This document shows positions 27,062 to 36,489 of a stretch of DNA of 64,000 nucleotides, one piece after another. Position numbers and translations under genes: made by a program. Source of the DNA: Trinickia fusca. Its GTDB lineage: Bacteria > Pseudomonadota > Gammaproteobacteria > Burkholderiales > Burkholderiaceae. Below the pieces are notes generated by a model, which was given only the letters and a program-made list of their open reading frames with translations, did not search any database and was not told the origin of the DNA. The number at the start of each line of letters is the position of its first letter. Within the stretch, counting starts at the first letter, position 1. Location of the stretch: assembly GCF_003628145.1 (NCBI RefSeq), contig NZ_RBZV01000006.1, positions 1 to 64,000 of the forward strand, read 5' to 3'.

Positions 27062-27134
27062 AGAGCGATCGCTCTTTTTCTTGCTTAGAGAGTGATCGGT
27101 GTGTATAAATAGAGAGCACTCAGTATTTATACAC
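27062..27134. promoter_or_regulatory. operators between tetR and the tautomerase gene
   Basis: GTGTATAAATA (27101-27111) and TATTTATACAC (27124-27134) form a perfect 11-bp inverted repeat with a 12-bp spacer, about 33 bp upstream of the tautomerase ATG. A 14-bp palindrome, AGAGCGATCGCTCT (27062-27075), lies just upstream of the tetR start. Confidence 0.6.
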
Positions 27135-27166
27135 CAGTTGTCTTCGCTTACCTCCAAGGAGCTGCC

Positions 27167-27592
27167 ATGCCCATTACGCTGACCGTACCTGAAGGACTGC
27201 TTTCCACCGAGGCCGAAGCCCGGACGTTTGCTGAATTGAGCGATGCGCTGTTGAGCGTCGCTCAATTGAAGGGCAATGCGTTCATGACGCCCAACGTGGT
27301 CGGCACACTGAACGTTCTACCTAAAACAAGAGTGTTCGCCGGCGGTCGGCCTGCGGCGGCGGCCTTTATCGAACTCACCCTACCGCAGATCGCCCTGGCG
27401 AGCCGCGACTCCAAACAGGCGTTCATCGAAGCTGCCACCAGCGCGGTCGAGCGCGCGGCTGGCGGCCGCCTGAAACGCGAACATATCTGGACCAACATCG
27501 TCTATGCGGCCGACGGCTCATGGGGGATAGGCGGACGGGCGTTCAATAGCGAGAACCTCGTGGACGCCATTCAGCAGGCCGCTGCGCAGTAA
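27167..27592 (+). CDS. tautomerase-family protein (4-OT/MIF superfamily)
   Basis: 141 aa beginning MPITLTVPEG, so Pro becomes the N-terminal residue after Met removal, as in tautomerases. Two beta-alpha-beta units are visible (residues 1-60 and about 65-140, FIELTLPQIAL; HIWTNIVYA). Substrate unknown. Controlled by the divergent TetR. It ends 50 bp before a convergent gene. Confidence 0.65.
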   Translation: MPITLTVPEGLLSTEAEARTFAELSDALLSVAQLKGNAFMTPNVVGTLNVLPKTRVFAGGRPAAAAFIELTLPQIALASRDSKQAFIEAATSAVERAAGGRLKREHIWTNIVYAADGSWGIGGRAFNSENLVDAIQQAAAQ

Positions 27593-27608
27593 GCGCAAGG
27601 GGGCTGAG

Positions 27609-27636
27609 GGCGGCGGTCTTCGATTGGACCGCCGCC
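27609..27636. terminator. bidirectional hairpin between convergent genes
   Basis: GGCGGCGGTC, an 8-nt loop, then GACCGCCGCC, centred in the 49-bp gap between the tautomerase and patatin gene ends. No U-tract follows on either strand, but the position fits a shared terminator. Confidence 0.5.
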
Positions 27637-27641
27637 TCACG

Positions 27642-28856
27642 TCACTTCTTGCGATGGATATCGTGCGTCACGAAGCCGGCTTCGTTATTGGGCAGGGCCA
27701 GGCCGTCCTTGACGGCGAGCGTCCTTCGAATGTCGGCAAGGCCGACGGACCAGTGCTCGCGCATCGTCGACAAGCCGAACTGATAATCCTTGTAGTAGTG
27801 CTCGTACGCCTTCTGTTTGTAGATCAGATGCTGGATGTTGTAGCGCTTGTCGCTCGACAACGCCTCGGCCTCGAGGCACCAAGGGTTGGTCTTGCGTTGC
27901 GCCTCCGGCACCTGCTCGAGCACGTTGCGCAGCAAGTTGCGGTATCGCTGTTCACGATGCAGCGTGTTCGTGACGAAGCGCGTGCGGCTCGAGTATTGAA
28001 CGTCCTTCGTGCGCTCCGTGACATCGGCCATCGTACGCGGCAGCGGCCCGCATGCGCTCCAGAGGTCGACCTGAAAGGCGAGCGTATCGCGGCTCGGCTG
28101 CGCGCGCAGCACTTCCATGAGCGGTGTGTTCGACACGACGCCGCCGTCCCAGTAATACTCGCCGTCGATCTCGACGGGCGGAAACGCGGGCGGCAACGCG
28201 CCCGACGCGATGAAGTGTTCCGGCGTGAGGTGAATACACGTGTTGTCGAAGTAGACGAAGTTGCCGGTAGCGACATTGACCGCGCCGACCGACACACGCG
28301 TCTCGCCCTCGTTGATGCGATCGAAATCGCACAGCTCGAGCAGCGTCTTGCGTAACGCAGACGTGTCGTACCAGCTGACTTTCTCCGGATGATCCGACAC
28401 ACCATGCAGCGGCGGCGGGAAGCGCGGCGCGAAGAATCCGTGCTGGCCCTGCATCACCGCGCTTGCGGCCTGCGACGCGGTAAAGAATGTCCGGACCTGG
28501 TCGGTGCTGTTGAACAGCGCAAACTCGAGCGCGGCGGGCAGCCCGGGGAAGAGGGCAGGCCGACAGATCCGCTCCCAGAACTCGCGCAGGCGTTCGACGC
28601 GACGCTCTGGCGGGTTGCCCGCGATCAGCGCGGTGTTGAGCGCGCCGATCGAGATGCCGGCGATCCAGCTCAAAGGGATCTGCGCCTCGTGCAGGCCCTC
28701 GAATACGCCGGCTTGATAAGCGCCGAGTGCGCCTCCGCCTTGCAAGACCAGTGCGATCGTTTCATAGCCGAGTTGGCGCGCGGCGTGCGTGCCAGACTCG
28801 TGACGCAGATCCGCCGCATCGACGGCTTGTTTTTCGGTGCGCACGCGCGGCTTCAT
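27642..28856 (-). CDS. patatin-like phospholipase (DUF3734 type)
   Basis: 404 aa. It has the oxyanion loop [11 protein letters not shown] (about residue 41), the nucleophile GISIG (Ser69) and the catalytic Asp in YWDGGVVSN, with a C-terminal DUF3734-like extension. This type accompanies bdhA/phaZ-like genes in Burkholderiales and is often linked to polyhydroxybutyrate granules. It overlaps the dehydrogenase gene by 4 nt (ATGA at 28853-28856), so translation is coupled. Confidence 0.85.
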   Translation of the reverse strand: MKPRVRTEKQAVDAADLRHESGTHAARQLGYETIALVLQGGGALGAYQAGVFEGLHEAQIPLSWIAGISIGALNTALIAGNPPERRVERLREFWERICRPALFPGLPAALEFALFNSTDQVRTFFTASQAASAVMQGQHGFFAPRFPPPLHGVSDHPEKVSWYDTSALRKTLLELCDFDRINEGETRVSVGAVNVATGNFVYFDNTCIHLTPEHFIASGALPPAFPPVEIDGEYYWDGGVVSNTPLMEVLRAQPSRDTLAFQVDLWSACGPLPRTMADVTERTKDVQYSSRTRFVTNTLHREQRYRNLLRNVLEQVPEAQRKTNPWCLEAEALSSDKRYNIQHLIYKQKAYEHYYKDYQFGLSTMREHWSVGLADIRRTLAVKDGLALPNNEAGFVTHDIHRKK

Positions 28857-29641
28857 TTCATGACCCACCCGTGGCTGACGACGAACGATTGCCCCGTCAG
28901 CGCCGCGCTCGGAAATGCCGACAGGAACAGCACGGTCTGCGCGACATCCTGCACATCCGTGAATGTGCCGTCCACGGTGTTGCCGAGCAGCACATGCTTG
29001 ACGACATCTTCCTCGCTGATCCCGAGTGCCTTCGCTTGCTCAGGAATTTGCTTGTCGACGAGCGGCGTTCGCACGAAGCCGGGGCAGACGACGTGCGAGC
29101 GGACGTTATGCGCCGCGCCTTCCTTCGCCAGCACGCGCGCGAGGCCCAGCAGGCCGTGCTTCGCCGTCACGTACGCCGACTTCAACGCCGACGCTTCGTG
29201 CGAATGCACCGATCCCATGTAGATCACCACGCCGCCGCGATCGTCCTTGTACATATGCTTGAGCGCCGCCTTCGTCGTCAGGAACGCGCCGTCGACGTGA
29301 ATCGCCTGCATCTTTTTCCAGTCGCCGAACGAGTAGTTTTCGATCGGGTTGACGATCTGAATGCCCGCGTTCGACACGAGGATGTCGACCGAGCCGAACG
29401 TCTCGGCGGCCTCATCGACGCCCCGGTTGACGGCAGCTTCGTCGGTGACGTCCATCGCGATGCCGATCGCCTTGCCGCCCGCTTGGCCGATCTGCTCTGC
29501 CACGGCGTTCGCGCCGCTCTGATTGAGATCCGCGATGGCCACCGCCGCGCCCGCCTGCGCCAGCACCAGTGCGATTTCCTTGCCAATGCCGCTCGCGGCG
29601 CCCGTGACAACAGCCGTCTTGCCTTTCAGATTGCTCATCAT
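28853..29641 (-). CDS. bdhA: 3-hydroxybutyrate dehydrogenase (SDR)
   Basis: 262 aa (260 if the second ATG at 29638 is used). TGAASGIG loop, ADLN acidic residue for [23 protein letters not shown] containing Ser/Tyr/Lys, and the C-terminal [12 protein letters not shown] typical of bacterial BDH. Interconverts 3-hydroxybutyrate and acetoacetate. Middle gene of the adc-bdhA-patatin operon. Confidence 0.85.
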   Translation of the reverse strand: MMSNLKGKTAVVTGAASGIGKEIALVLAQAGAAVAIADLNQSGANAVAEQIGQAGGKAIGIAMDVTDEAAVNRGVDEAAETFGSVDILVSNAGIQIVNPIENYSFGDWKKMQAIHVDGAFLTTKAALKHMYKDDRGGVVIYMGSVHSHEASALKSAYVTAKHGLLGLARVLAKEGAAHNVRSHVVCPGFVRTPLVDKQIPEQAKALGISEEDVVKHVLLGNTVDGTFTDVQDVAQTVLFLSAFPSAALTGQSFVVSHGWVMK

Positions 29642-29680
29642 CGAATTTCCGGAGGAAGAAGAGGGGGCACACAGCGACGA

Positions 29681-30421
29681 TCACTGAGCCAAATAGTCGA
29701 AGACGACCTCGCCGAGCCCCAGCGTCAAGTCCGCGATCAGGTGCCGCGCCTCGACAATCTCGAGCACGGGCAGATCGGCGACCGGAGCAAGCGCGTGCGG
29801 CAACAGTTCGAGCGATGCCGGGCCGCTCCACGCGCCCTTCATCACGATGTCGCGCAGGTAGTAGCGCACGAGTTCGCAGATGCGCGGCGAGCCGTCGACG
29901 TGGGGAATGATTTTCAGCAGAAAGTTCGGGCCGGCCAGTCGCTTCGACTGCTCGACGATATCGAGTTCGCGGTGCTTGTAGCCCATCGTTCCCGTCGCGA
30001 CACGCACCGAGCCGTAGTCGAGCGTACCGAGCAAGTGATCGGTGCTGACCTCCAGCGTCGGTGAGGCGAGCTTCTTCGGGAAGCCCCACAGCTCACGGCC
30101 ACCTGCGATCGGCGGATGATCGTCGAGGTACATGGCGAGCGTATAGCCACCCGGCTGGCCGTCGTACTCGACGGGGATCACTTGACCGCTTTCCGTGTAA
30201 TCGCCGAAGCCGGTCGAATCACGCATCCGGATGAACTCGTAGTGAACGAGGGGTTCCGTAATCTTCAACGGCTCGGGCACGATCGCGCGCAGACGGTCGG
30301 GATCCGTGCGGTAGGTGATGATCATGAATTCACGGTCGACGAACCGATAGGGGCCGATTGGAAACGCCGGGCTCGTCAAGGGCATGGCGAATGCCTTCGC
30401 GCGAACATCGCTTTGCTTCAT
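29681..30421 (-). CDS. adc: acetoacetate decarboxylase
   Basis: 246 aa, full family length. The active-site segment [12 protein letters not shown] holds the Schiff-base Lys (Lys116) followed by the Lys117 that lowers its pKa. [19 protein letters not shown] is another conserved block. Converts acetoacetate to acetone and CO2. First gene of the operon with bdhA and the patatin, which together handle PHB-derived ketone bodies. Confidence 0.9.
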   Translation of the reverse strand: MKQSDVRAKAFAMPLTSPAFPIGPYRFVDREFMIITYRTDPDRLRAIVPEPLKITEPLVHYEFIRMRDSTGFGDYTESGQVIPVEYDGQPGGYTLAMYLDDHPPIAGGRELWGFPKKLASPTLEVSTDHLLGTLDYGSVRVATGTMGYKHRELDIVEQSKRLAGPNFLLKIIPHVDGSPRICELVRYYLRDIVMKGAWSGPASLELLPHALAPVADLPVLEIVEARHLIADLTLGLGEVVFDYLAQ

Positions 30422-30531
30422 GTGTGCGTCCTTGTGGTTTGATCGTCAATCGCGTCATCGGAAGACGCGTTATCGCGCACCGGTATCCGTCGGGCGCGCC
30501 GCAGATTCCGTTATAGGCGAAGCGCCGCTCG

Positions 30532-31191
30532 TTACACGCCGCGAATCGGCCCGCTCGCTGGCTCCCCGCGCAACACCGAGATCCCGATCCGAGGCCCCCA
30601 CGCCCGCGCGTACGCGAGTTGAACCAGCAACATGACAGCTGGCTCGACATAACGCGCAAAGGCTAGCGGCCCGGCATCGACGGGTTGAGCGCCTATTTCG
30701 CTGATCAGTTTGGACACGACCACTCGTGCGTTGTCGTCGTCGCTACAGACGAACACATCTGTTCGTTTTTCGCCAATCAGCATGCTGGGCGAGTGCAACA
30801 TTTGCGCGAAGGGGGGAATCGCCTTGACCACCGTCGCCCATGGGGCGAGCTTCGCGATTTCTTCACCGCCTGACGTGGTCGTGCCGATGGCGAGACCGCT
30901 GAGATCAGGTTTCAGTGCGTTCGTGCAATCCCACAGGATTCGCTTAGGGGCCTCGCTTCCGACTTGTGCAAGGGCTTCGGGCACCGCGCCCCAAGGAACG
31001 GCGAGCATCACCACGTCGGCAAACTCGACCGTCTCGGCGACCGCGCCGACGCGCGCCCGCAGGTCGGCCGCGATCATGGCGAGCTTTTCCTGTTCGCGGC
31101 TAAAGCTCAGCATCACTGAATGGCCCTTCGCCATCAGGCGTTTCGCAATGCCCGTGCCGACTTTCCCGGCTCCTATGATCCCGATCCTCAC
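30532..31191 (-). CDS. NADP oxidoreductase, coenzyme F420-dependent-like (NPD) family
   Basis: 219 aa with N-terminal IGIIGAGKVGTGIAKRLMAKGH Rossmann motif and the DVVMLAVPWGAVPEAL strand typical of F420-dependent NADP reductase-like proteins. GTG start at 31191 with AAGGAG before it. Divergent to the LysR gene that probably controls it. Physiological substrate unknown. Confidence 0.8.
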   Translation of the reverse strand: MRIGIIGAGKVGTGIAKRLMAKGHSVMLSFSREQEKLAMIAADLRARVGAVAETVEFADVVMLAVPWGAVPEALAQVGSEAPKRILWDCTNALKPDLSGLAIGTTTSGGEEIAKLAPWATVVKAIPPFAQMLHSPSMLIGEKRTDVFVCSDDDNARVVVSKLISEIGAQPVDAGPLAFARYVEPAVMLLVQLAYARAWGPRIGISVLRGEPASGPIRGV

Positions 31192-31308
31192 TGATCTGCT
31201 CTCCTTAGCAAGTGTGTACCGTCGCGAGACCTTGCGATCGCCATCGCGCATCCCGTGGCCGTGGCTCGAACGAGGTTGCCCATTCTCAGCAAGGATGCGT
31301 TTTGGGTC

Positions 31309-31314
31309 TATAAT
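31309..31314 (+). promoter_or_regulatory. -10 element TATAAT for the lysR gene
   Basis: Consensus TATAAT 36 nt before the LysR ATG in the 159-bp divergent region. No consensus -35 at the right spacing, consistent with an activator-dependent or weak promoter. Confidence 0.4.
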
Positions 31315-31350
31315 CCTCAGTAGAAAAACAGTTGTGAGTATCGGTATCAA

Positions 31351-32322
31351 ATGAAATCGGACGGTAACGGCTCGATCGATTTGCTCAAGGCCCTACGAAC
31401 CTTCGCAGCGACTGTCGAGTCGACGAATTTTTCGACGGCTGGCCGCGAGTTGGGCATCACGCCCGGTGCCGTGAGCAAGCAGATCGGCATGCTCGAAGCG
31501 TTTCTCGACTGCCGTCTATTTCAGCGCACGACACGGCGCCTGTCCGTCACCGATGAAGGGCGACGCCTGTATGCGATGGTGCGCGAGCCGACGCAACAAA
31601 TCGAAGATGCCATCGCGACGTTGTCGTCGGATGAGACACAACTGACGGGTACGGTGAAAGTCTCCTTGCCGATCGCATTCAGCCGTGTGGCACTGCTGCC
31701 GGTGTTGCGCGGGTTCCGCGAGCGCTACCCGCATATCACGCTCGATCTTCGCTTCGAAAATCGCTCCGTCGACCTGATTACGGAAGGGTATGACTGCGCG
31801 ATCGGGCAACTGCACGATACCGATTCGGGCCTCGTTGCGCGTACGCTGCTGCCGCTGACGCTCGTGCTATGTGCGGCCCCCGATTACCTGGCCCAGCACG
31901 GCGAACCGAAGTCGATCGAGGATCTCGAGCAACACGAGCTCATCGTGTTCCGTTCGCCCCGCACGGGCAGGGTGGCAACCTGGAAGCTGCGGACACGAAG
32001 CAAGGAAATCGTGTTCGAGCCGAGCTCTCGTCTCATCGTCACCGATACTGAAGCCCTGACGACCCTCGCGGCATCCGGATGCGGTATCGCACTGCTCGGC
32101 AGTCACCATGCAGCAACGTTGATCAATGAAGGCAAATTGAAGTGCGTGCTGCCGCAATACGTCGCGCAACGTAGTCCGATTTGCATCTATTACGCGGCGA
32201 GAAAGCACTTGCCGCCACGCGTGGCGGCTTTTGTCGAGTATGTGGTCGAGGAGGTGCGCAGGAGTGAGCTTGTCGCGGCGTCGGCGGAGTTGCTTCGGCA
32301 TAGGTCCCGTGCGACGTCGTGA
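31351..32322 (+). CDS. LysR-family transcriptional regulator
   Basis: 323 aa with HTH (LLKALRTFAATVESTNFSTAGRELGI) and a full effector domain of the type in which short AT-poor promoters of oxidoreductases are controlled. Divergent to the NADP oxidoreductase gene. Confidence 0.85.
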   Translation: MKSDGNGSIDLLKALRTFAATVESTNFSTAGRELGITPGAVSKQIGMLEAFLDCRLFQRTTRRLSVTDEGRRLYAMVREPTQQIEDAIATLSSDETQLTGTVKVSLPIAFSRVALLPVLRGFRERYPHITLDLRFENRSVDLITEGYDCAIGQLHDTDSGLVARTLLPLTLVLCAAPDYLAQHGEPKSIEDLEQHELIVFRSPRTGRVATWKLRTRSKEIVFEPSSRLIVTDTEALTTLAASGCGIALLGSHHAATLINEGKLKCVLPQYVAQRSPICIYYAARKHLPPRVAAFVEYVVEEVRRSELVAASAELLRHRSRATS

Positions 32323-32668
32323 TGGTCTGATGGCAAGGCACCGCAGTCCTTGAACGGGCAGTGGCCGAAATTTATCCCCAGTTTGTGTTGACAGCCTTGT
32401 TGATAACCATGGGGCGACCGGCGTAAGTCATTGTCGGAATGGCGATATTTGGCGCCTGTCGCGCAATGAGCACGGTCGTGCATGATGCACGCCTGGAAGC
32501 CGGATCTGAGCGGTCGGCCCCCGATTCTCAATCGTTGACCGATGCAAGTGCGAAGCCGCGAAGTCGACAAGTCCGGCCTACCATATCGAGTGCAAGTCCG
32601 CGAGTGCAAGTGCGGGCATTCGAGCGTTACCAGCATGTAGCTGGCGATGGGAGGGCGAGGAGGCGACC
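32323..32668. other. intergenic region
   Basis: 346 bases between lysR and the cysteine-synthase-like gene. No gene I can support. A GGGAGGGCGAGGAGG run just before 32669 supplies the ribosome site of the next gene. Confidence 0.5.
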
Positions 32669-33643
32669 ATGAACGTGAAAGAAGGGTTCGTCGATTGCGT
32701 GGGCCGTACGCCGCTGATCCGGCTGGCGAGGCTCAGCGCGGAAACGGGCTGCGAGATCCTGGGCAAGGCGGAATTCATGAATCCGGGCGGCTCGGTCAAG
32801 GATCGCGCGGCGCTCTACATCATCCGGGATGCCGAACGGCGCGGCACGCTGAAGGCGGGCGGCACGGTCGTCGAGGGGACGGCCGGCAACACGGGTATTG
32901 GTCTTGCGCACATCTGCGCGGCACGCGGCTATCGCTGCGTGATCGTGATTCCGGAAACGCAATCGCCGGAAAAGATGGCGATCCTGCGCACGCTCGGCGC
33001 AGAGGTACGGCCAGTGCCGGCCGTACCGTACCGCGATCCGAACAACTATCAGAAGATTGCGGGACGGCTCGCGGACGAACTCGACAACGCGATCTGGGCC
33101 AATCAATTCGACAACCTCGTGAACCGCGTGGCGCACTACGAGACGACCGGGCCTGAAATATGGCGCGATACGGCCGGCACGGTCGACGCGTTCGTCTGCG
33201 CGACCGGGACGGGCGGCACCCTGGCCGGTGTGAGCCGCTTCCTGAAGGAGCAGAATCCGCGGATCCGCATCGTGCTTGCCGACCCGCACGGCAGCGGTCT
33301 CTACAACTACGTGAAAACGGGCGAAATCAAGGCCGAAGGCAGCTCGATCACCGAAGGCATCGGCTCGACGCGCATCACGGCCAATCTGGAGGGTTCGCCG
33401 ATCGATGACGCAGTGCGCATCGACGACCCCCAATGCGTGACGATGGTCTACCGGCTTTTGCGCGAGGAGGGCTTGTACGTCGGCGGCTCGACCGGGATCA
33501 ACGTTGCGGCGGCGGTTTGGCTGGCTCGCCAGATGGGGCCCGGGCACACGATCGTGACGTTGTTGTGCGATCGCGGCGATATCTATCGCGCGCGGCTTTT
33601 TAATCGCGAATGGCTGCGTGAAAAGGGACTGGAACCGGCATGA
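32669..33643 (+). CDS. cysteine synthase-like PLP enzyme (fold type II)
   Basis: 324 aa. The PLP-binding Lys is in NPGGSVKDRAA (Lys44), with the substrate loop EGTAGNTGIG, the phosphate loop GTGGTLAGVSR and the C-terminal VGGSTGIN. Members make cysteine from O-acetylserine or related beta-substituted alanines. It differs from housekeeping CysK in the first loop (EGTAGNTG rather than EPTSGNTG), so it may be a paralogue with another substrate. Confidence 0.85.
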   Translation: MNVKEGFVDCVGRTPLIRLARLSAETGCEILGKAEFMNPGGSVKDRAALYIIRDAERRGTLKAGGTVVEGTAGNTGIGLAHICAARGYRCVIVIPETQSPEKMAILRTLGAEVRPVPAVPYRDPNNYQKIAGRLADELDNAIWANQFDNLVNRVAHYETTGPEIWRDTAGTVDAFVCATGTGGTLAGVSRFLKEQNPRIRIVLADPHGSGLYNYVKTGEIKAEGSSITEGIGSTRITANLEGSPIDDAVRIDDPQCVTMVYRLLREEGLYVGGSTGINVAAAVWLARQMGPGHTIVTLLCDRGDIYRARLFNREWLREKGLEPA

Positions 33644-33698
33644 CGGGGAGAGGTTCGTGGTGTCGATGGGTGCGGCTGGCGGCTTCTGACCCTCCGCC

Positions 33699-33742
33699 GG
33701 CCGCTCCAGACCAGAGGGAAATCATTCGGGTCTGGAGCGGCC
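33699..33742. terminator. 14-bp perfect inverted repeat, bidirectional terminator candidate
   Basis: GGCCGCTCCAGACC (33699-33712) pairs perfectly with GGTCTGGAGCGGCC (33729-33742) across a 16-nt loop. It lies between the convergent ends of the cysteine-synthase-like gene and the chitinase gene. No U-tract. Confidence 0.6.
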
Positions 33743-33772
33743 AATCTCACCGTGATGCGTCAAGCTTTCACG

Positions 33773-34924
33773 TCAATGACGGCGTGCCAGTGTCCCGTTG
33801 CTCGATGGGAGGTCATTGGCGAACTGGGTCGTATAGCCAAGCGTGCCAACGCCACCGATCGAGTTGCACGTCGACGATGCGGCGCCGGGCGGGCAATCGG
33901 TGTCGCGGTCCAACGACCAGAAGTGGACGCCCGCGAGCCCGTTCTGTTTCACAAACGCGGAAATGGTATCCACATCCGCGGGTGTGAAGGTTTCGTCGCT
34001 CACATCGTTACCGCCGATCATCGGAGTCAGTTCAATCTGGTTGTACGGCACGCCCCAGTGATCGTGCAGGTTCATGGCCGCCTGGATCGCCGATTGCCCC
34101 ATCTGGCAGGTGCCGTTTGCGACCACGCAGTTGCCCGGCCCTGCCGAACCGTAGTCCATCGTCATCAGGTCGATGGTGTAGTTTTTCAGGCCGTACGTCT
34201 GGATGGCCTGCATGACCCAGTCGCCATAAATGTTGAAGCTGTCCTGTGCGTTTGCGCCCAAGGAGCTGGCCGTGGTCTGTCCGGGCTGGGACGGCGCAAG
34301 CGTTCCCAGGGTAAAGCTGAAACGCAGATTGGGATAATTCTGCTCGGCCACCACCACGCGTTGCACCAGATCGTTGACCACCTGCTGCGACTGTCCGGCC
34401 TCGATATCGAAGTCGATCCCGACGAGGTTATTCGATGCGTAACGATTGATGAAAGTCGCCATGCCTGCATCGCTGCCGCATGTAAACGAACCTGCCTCGC
34501 CGCCGGTGGAAATCACGTAATTGACATTGGCCGCGGTGAACAGTGACACATTCGCGGAAGCCAAGGAATCGCCGTCGACGCCCGCCCAGTTCTCGCTGCC
34601 GCATTCGCCGGTCGCGAAAGCGATCGTCAGGGTACGCACATTGGTTGGCAGCACCGACGTCACGGGGCTCATCTGGCCGGTGACGGTCGACGAGATGATG
34701 TTCGTGTTCCAGTCCAACGACGTCCCCATATCCTTGTACGGGCTGTAAATGAATGCTGGGGCCGTACCGGTACTTGCACTCATTACTCTCGTGGAAGAAG
34801 TCTTCAAAGCTGAAGGTGGCGTGGTCGTGGCGGCCCCTGCGTCGAAGGGGGACCACGCCAACAAGACGGCAGACACGACGCCCAAGGCAGATCTCAGCAC
34901 GATTCCAGATCGTTCTTTCTTCAT
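33773..34924 (-). CDS. secreted GH18 chitinase-like glycoside hydrolase
   Basis: 383 aa. Signal peptide to about residue 31 (LGVVSAVLLAWSPFDAGA). The GH18 catalytic motif is present as GIDFDIE (Asp171, Asp173, Glu175). Further family features are YVISTGGEAG in strand 3 and MTMDYGSAG in strand 6. No carbohydrate-binding module is seen. Likely hydrolyses chitin or related N-acetylglucosamine polymers outside the cell, useful against fungi or insects. Confidence 0.85.
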   Translation of the reverse strand: MKKERSGIVLRSALGVVSAVLLAWSPFDAGAATTTPPSALKTSSTRVMSASTGTAPAFIYSPYKDMGTSLDWNTNIISSTVTGQMSPVTSVLPTNVRTLTIAFATGECGSENWAGVDGDSLASANVSLFTAANVNYVISTGGEAGSFTCGSDAGMATFINRYASNNLVGIDFDIEAGQSQQVVNDLVQRVVVAEQNYPNLRFSFTLGTLAPSQPGQTTASSLGANAQDSFNIYGDWVMQAIQTYGLKNYTIDLMTMDYGSAGPGNCVVANGTCQMGQSAIQAAMNLHDHWGVPYNQIELTPMIGGNDVSDETFTPADVDTISAFVKQNGLAGVHFWSLDRDTDCPPGAASSTCNSIGGVGTLGYTTQFANDLPSSNGTLARRH

Positions 34925-35420
34925 TTCCTTGTCCTCTTTGCAGTGATGGGTTTATTGCCGATAGTTGCGTATCCAATCGATCGTTACTGCGTTACTGCAT
35001 AGGGAAGCAGTAACAGATTCTTGCCGAGCCTCTCGGCACGTATTTTATAAATCAGCAATTTTTCGAAAAAATTCCTTCACCGCAAAAGGGAGGGCGTACA
35101 GCGCCAGGGCGGCGCGTCGCCAACCACATGATGCGTGCCCGCTTCGAAGAGGCTGGGGTGCACTATCCGCACGAGGGTGTGCTGCGCTTTGACCGGCTGG
35201 CATCGGTCCGCGCTCTGATGCTGCTGTTGGCGGCTGACTGTCGAATAGATGGCCGAATCAATAGACGGGCCGTCCATTGACCTGTGAATGCAGTATATTC
35301 GGGCCTCGCGTTCAAAAGATGAACGCAGCTGAAGGACAAGAAAGATATGCGCCGTGTATCAACGGTCGCGAAAAACCTGAGAGATGAACATAGAACACAA
35401 GAACTTATCTGCTGAAGCCC
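34925..35420. other. AT-rich intergenic region
   Basis: About 500 bases with lower GC (for example 34960-35080) between the chitinase and the PAAR island. No convincing gene. It may hold the chitinase promoter and the boundary of the acquired PAAR/Tae4 segment. Confidence 0.4.
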
Positions 35421-35795
35421 TTGCACGTCCTCGCAGAGCGTGAGCGCGTTGCGGCGTTGCCTGTCCTAGCCCGCGACGCAATCGCGACCCTCGGCTCTCG
35501 GACAAAACGCGGCGGTACGGTGCAGACCGCCACATCGGCCATCTGTTTCGACGAACTCCGTACAGCTTGCGTCGGCGGCGAAGTGCATTACCCGGACGGG
35601 TCAGTCGCACACATCATGTCCGGAGCAGGCTTCGCGGCAATCGACAGCGGCAGGCCTGTTGCGATAACCATCAGCAACGGTGACGTGATCGCGGAGAGCT
35701 TGCAATCCAGAATGGGAATCGTGATCCGTGATGGTTTGCCACCGATTCCAGGCTTCCGTGATCTGGAATACGTCCCGCCGCAGCGTCGGCAGTAA
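35421..35795 (+). CDS. PAAR-like protein
   Basis: 124 aa from a TTG start; no ATG is available in frame. From ATLGSRTKRGGTVQTATS onward it follows the PAAR pattern: a Gly-rich beginning, GGEVHYPDGSVAHIMSGAG and RPVAITISNGD. The metal-binding His/Cys set is incomplete. PAAR proteins sharpen T6SS spikes. It precedes a second PAAR gene by about 110 nt. The start is uncertain, and a decayed gene is possible. Confidence 0.45.
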   Translation: MHVLAERERVAALPVLARDAIATLGSRTKRGGTVQTATSAICFDELRTACVGGEVHYPDGSVAHIMSGAGFAAIDSGRPVAITISNGDVIAESLQSRMGIVIRDGLPPIPGFRDLEYVPPQRRQ

Positions 35796-35904
35796 GCGGG
35801 CGCAGCATTGCGCCGCGTCTCAACGGACTTCCGAAAAGAATGCATGGCGCATGTGGGCCGAGGGGTTGCGATGCGCTGCACGACAATCCAAGGAGATATA
35901 ACGC

Positions 35905-36486
35905 ATGTTGCGTCGGATTGCTGTCGTGGGCGACAGCTTAGAACACGGTGGACAGATTTTGCCCTACGTCGGTCCAGTCGTCGCGATGGGTAACGCGGGA
36001 CATCAGGTTGCTCTCATCGGTGGGCAGGCTTATTGCGAGGCTTGCAAGCGCACTGGCTTGATTGCGAAGACAGGCGGTCCGCGCCGTCTTCGTTTCATGG
36101 GCGAGACGGCGGCGGACGGTGACGTTGTGCTGTGCAGCTGTTCAACCCCGCCGCGAATCGTGGCAACCCTCGCGGGCGAATCGTGGTGTGACGACATGGC
36201 CGATACGATGGGTGTCGTCTCGCCCACCGAGGCAGCCGGTAATAGCGTCGCGACAGCCGGTGGAGGCATCGCGTCTGCGGTAACAGGCACGTTTGATGAG
36301 CAGGTCCGCGCTACTGAAAGCGGTGCGTCAGAAGGATACCCGTACTTCGTCGAGGCAAGCGACGGTCAGGTGTTCTCGGGACGGCTGGACGAACACGGCC
36401 ACTTGCCGCGCGTGTACACCTACAGCGCGGATGATTACACCGTCTATTGGGGCGATGAAGCCCTTGCAAAGCAGGATGGGATTTGA
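35905..36486 (+). CDS. PAAR-domain T6SS spike-tip protein
   Basis: 193 aa with an N-terminal PAAR domain (MLRRIAVVGDSLEHGGQI, then a CEAC pair and VVLCSCSTPPRI) and a C-terminal extension of about 90 residues. Strong AAGGAGATATA ribosome site. It lies 3 nt upstream of the Tae4 gene, so it probably delivers this effector on a type VI secretion spike encoded elsewhere. Confidence 0.8.
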   Translation: MLRRIAVVGDSLEHGGQILPYVGPVVAMGNAGHQVALIGGQAYCEACKRTGLIAKTGGPRRLRFMGETAADGDVVLCSCSTPPRIVATLAGESWCDDMADTMGVVSPTEAAGNSVATAGGGIASAVTGTFDEQVRATESGASEGYPYFVEASDGQVFSGRLDEHGHLPRVYTYSADDYTVYWGDEALAKQDGI

Positions 36487-36489
36487 CCG

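Noticed and set aside
35808..35993. 61-codon open frame between the two PAAR genes
   Set aside because: Overlaps the ribosome site and start of the second PAAR gene and has no recognisable features.
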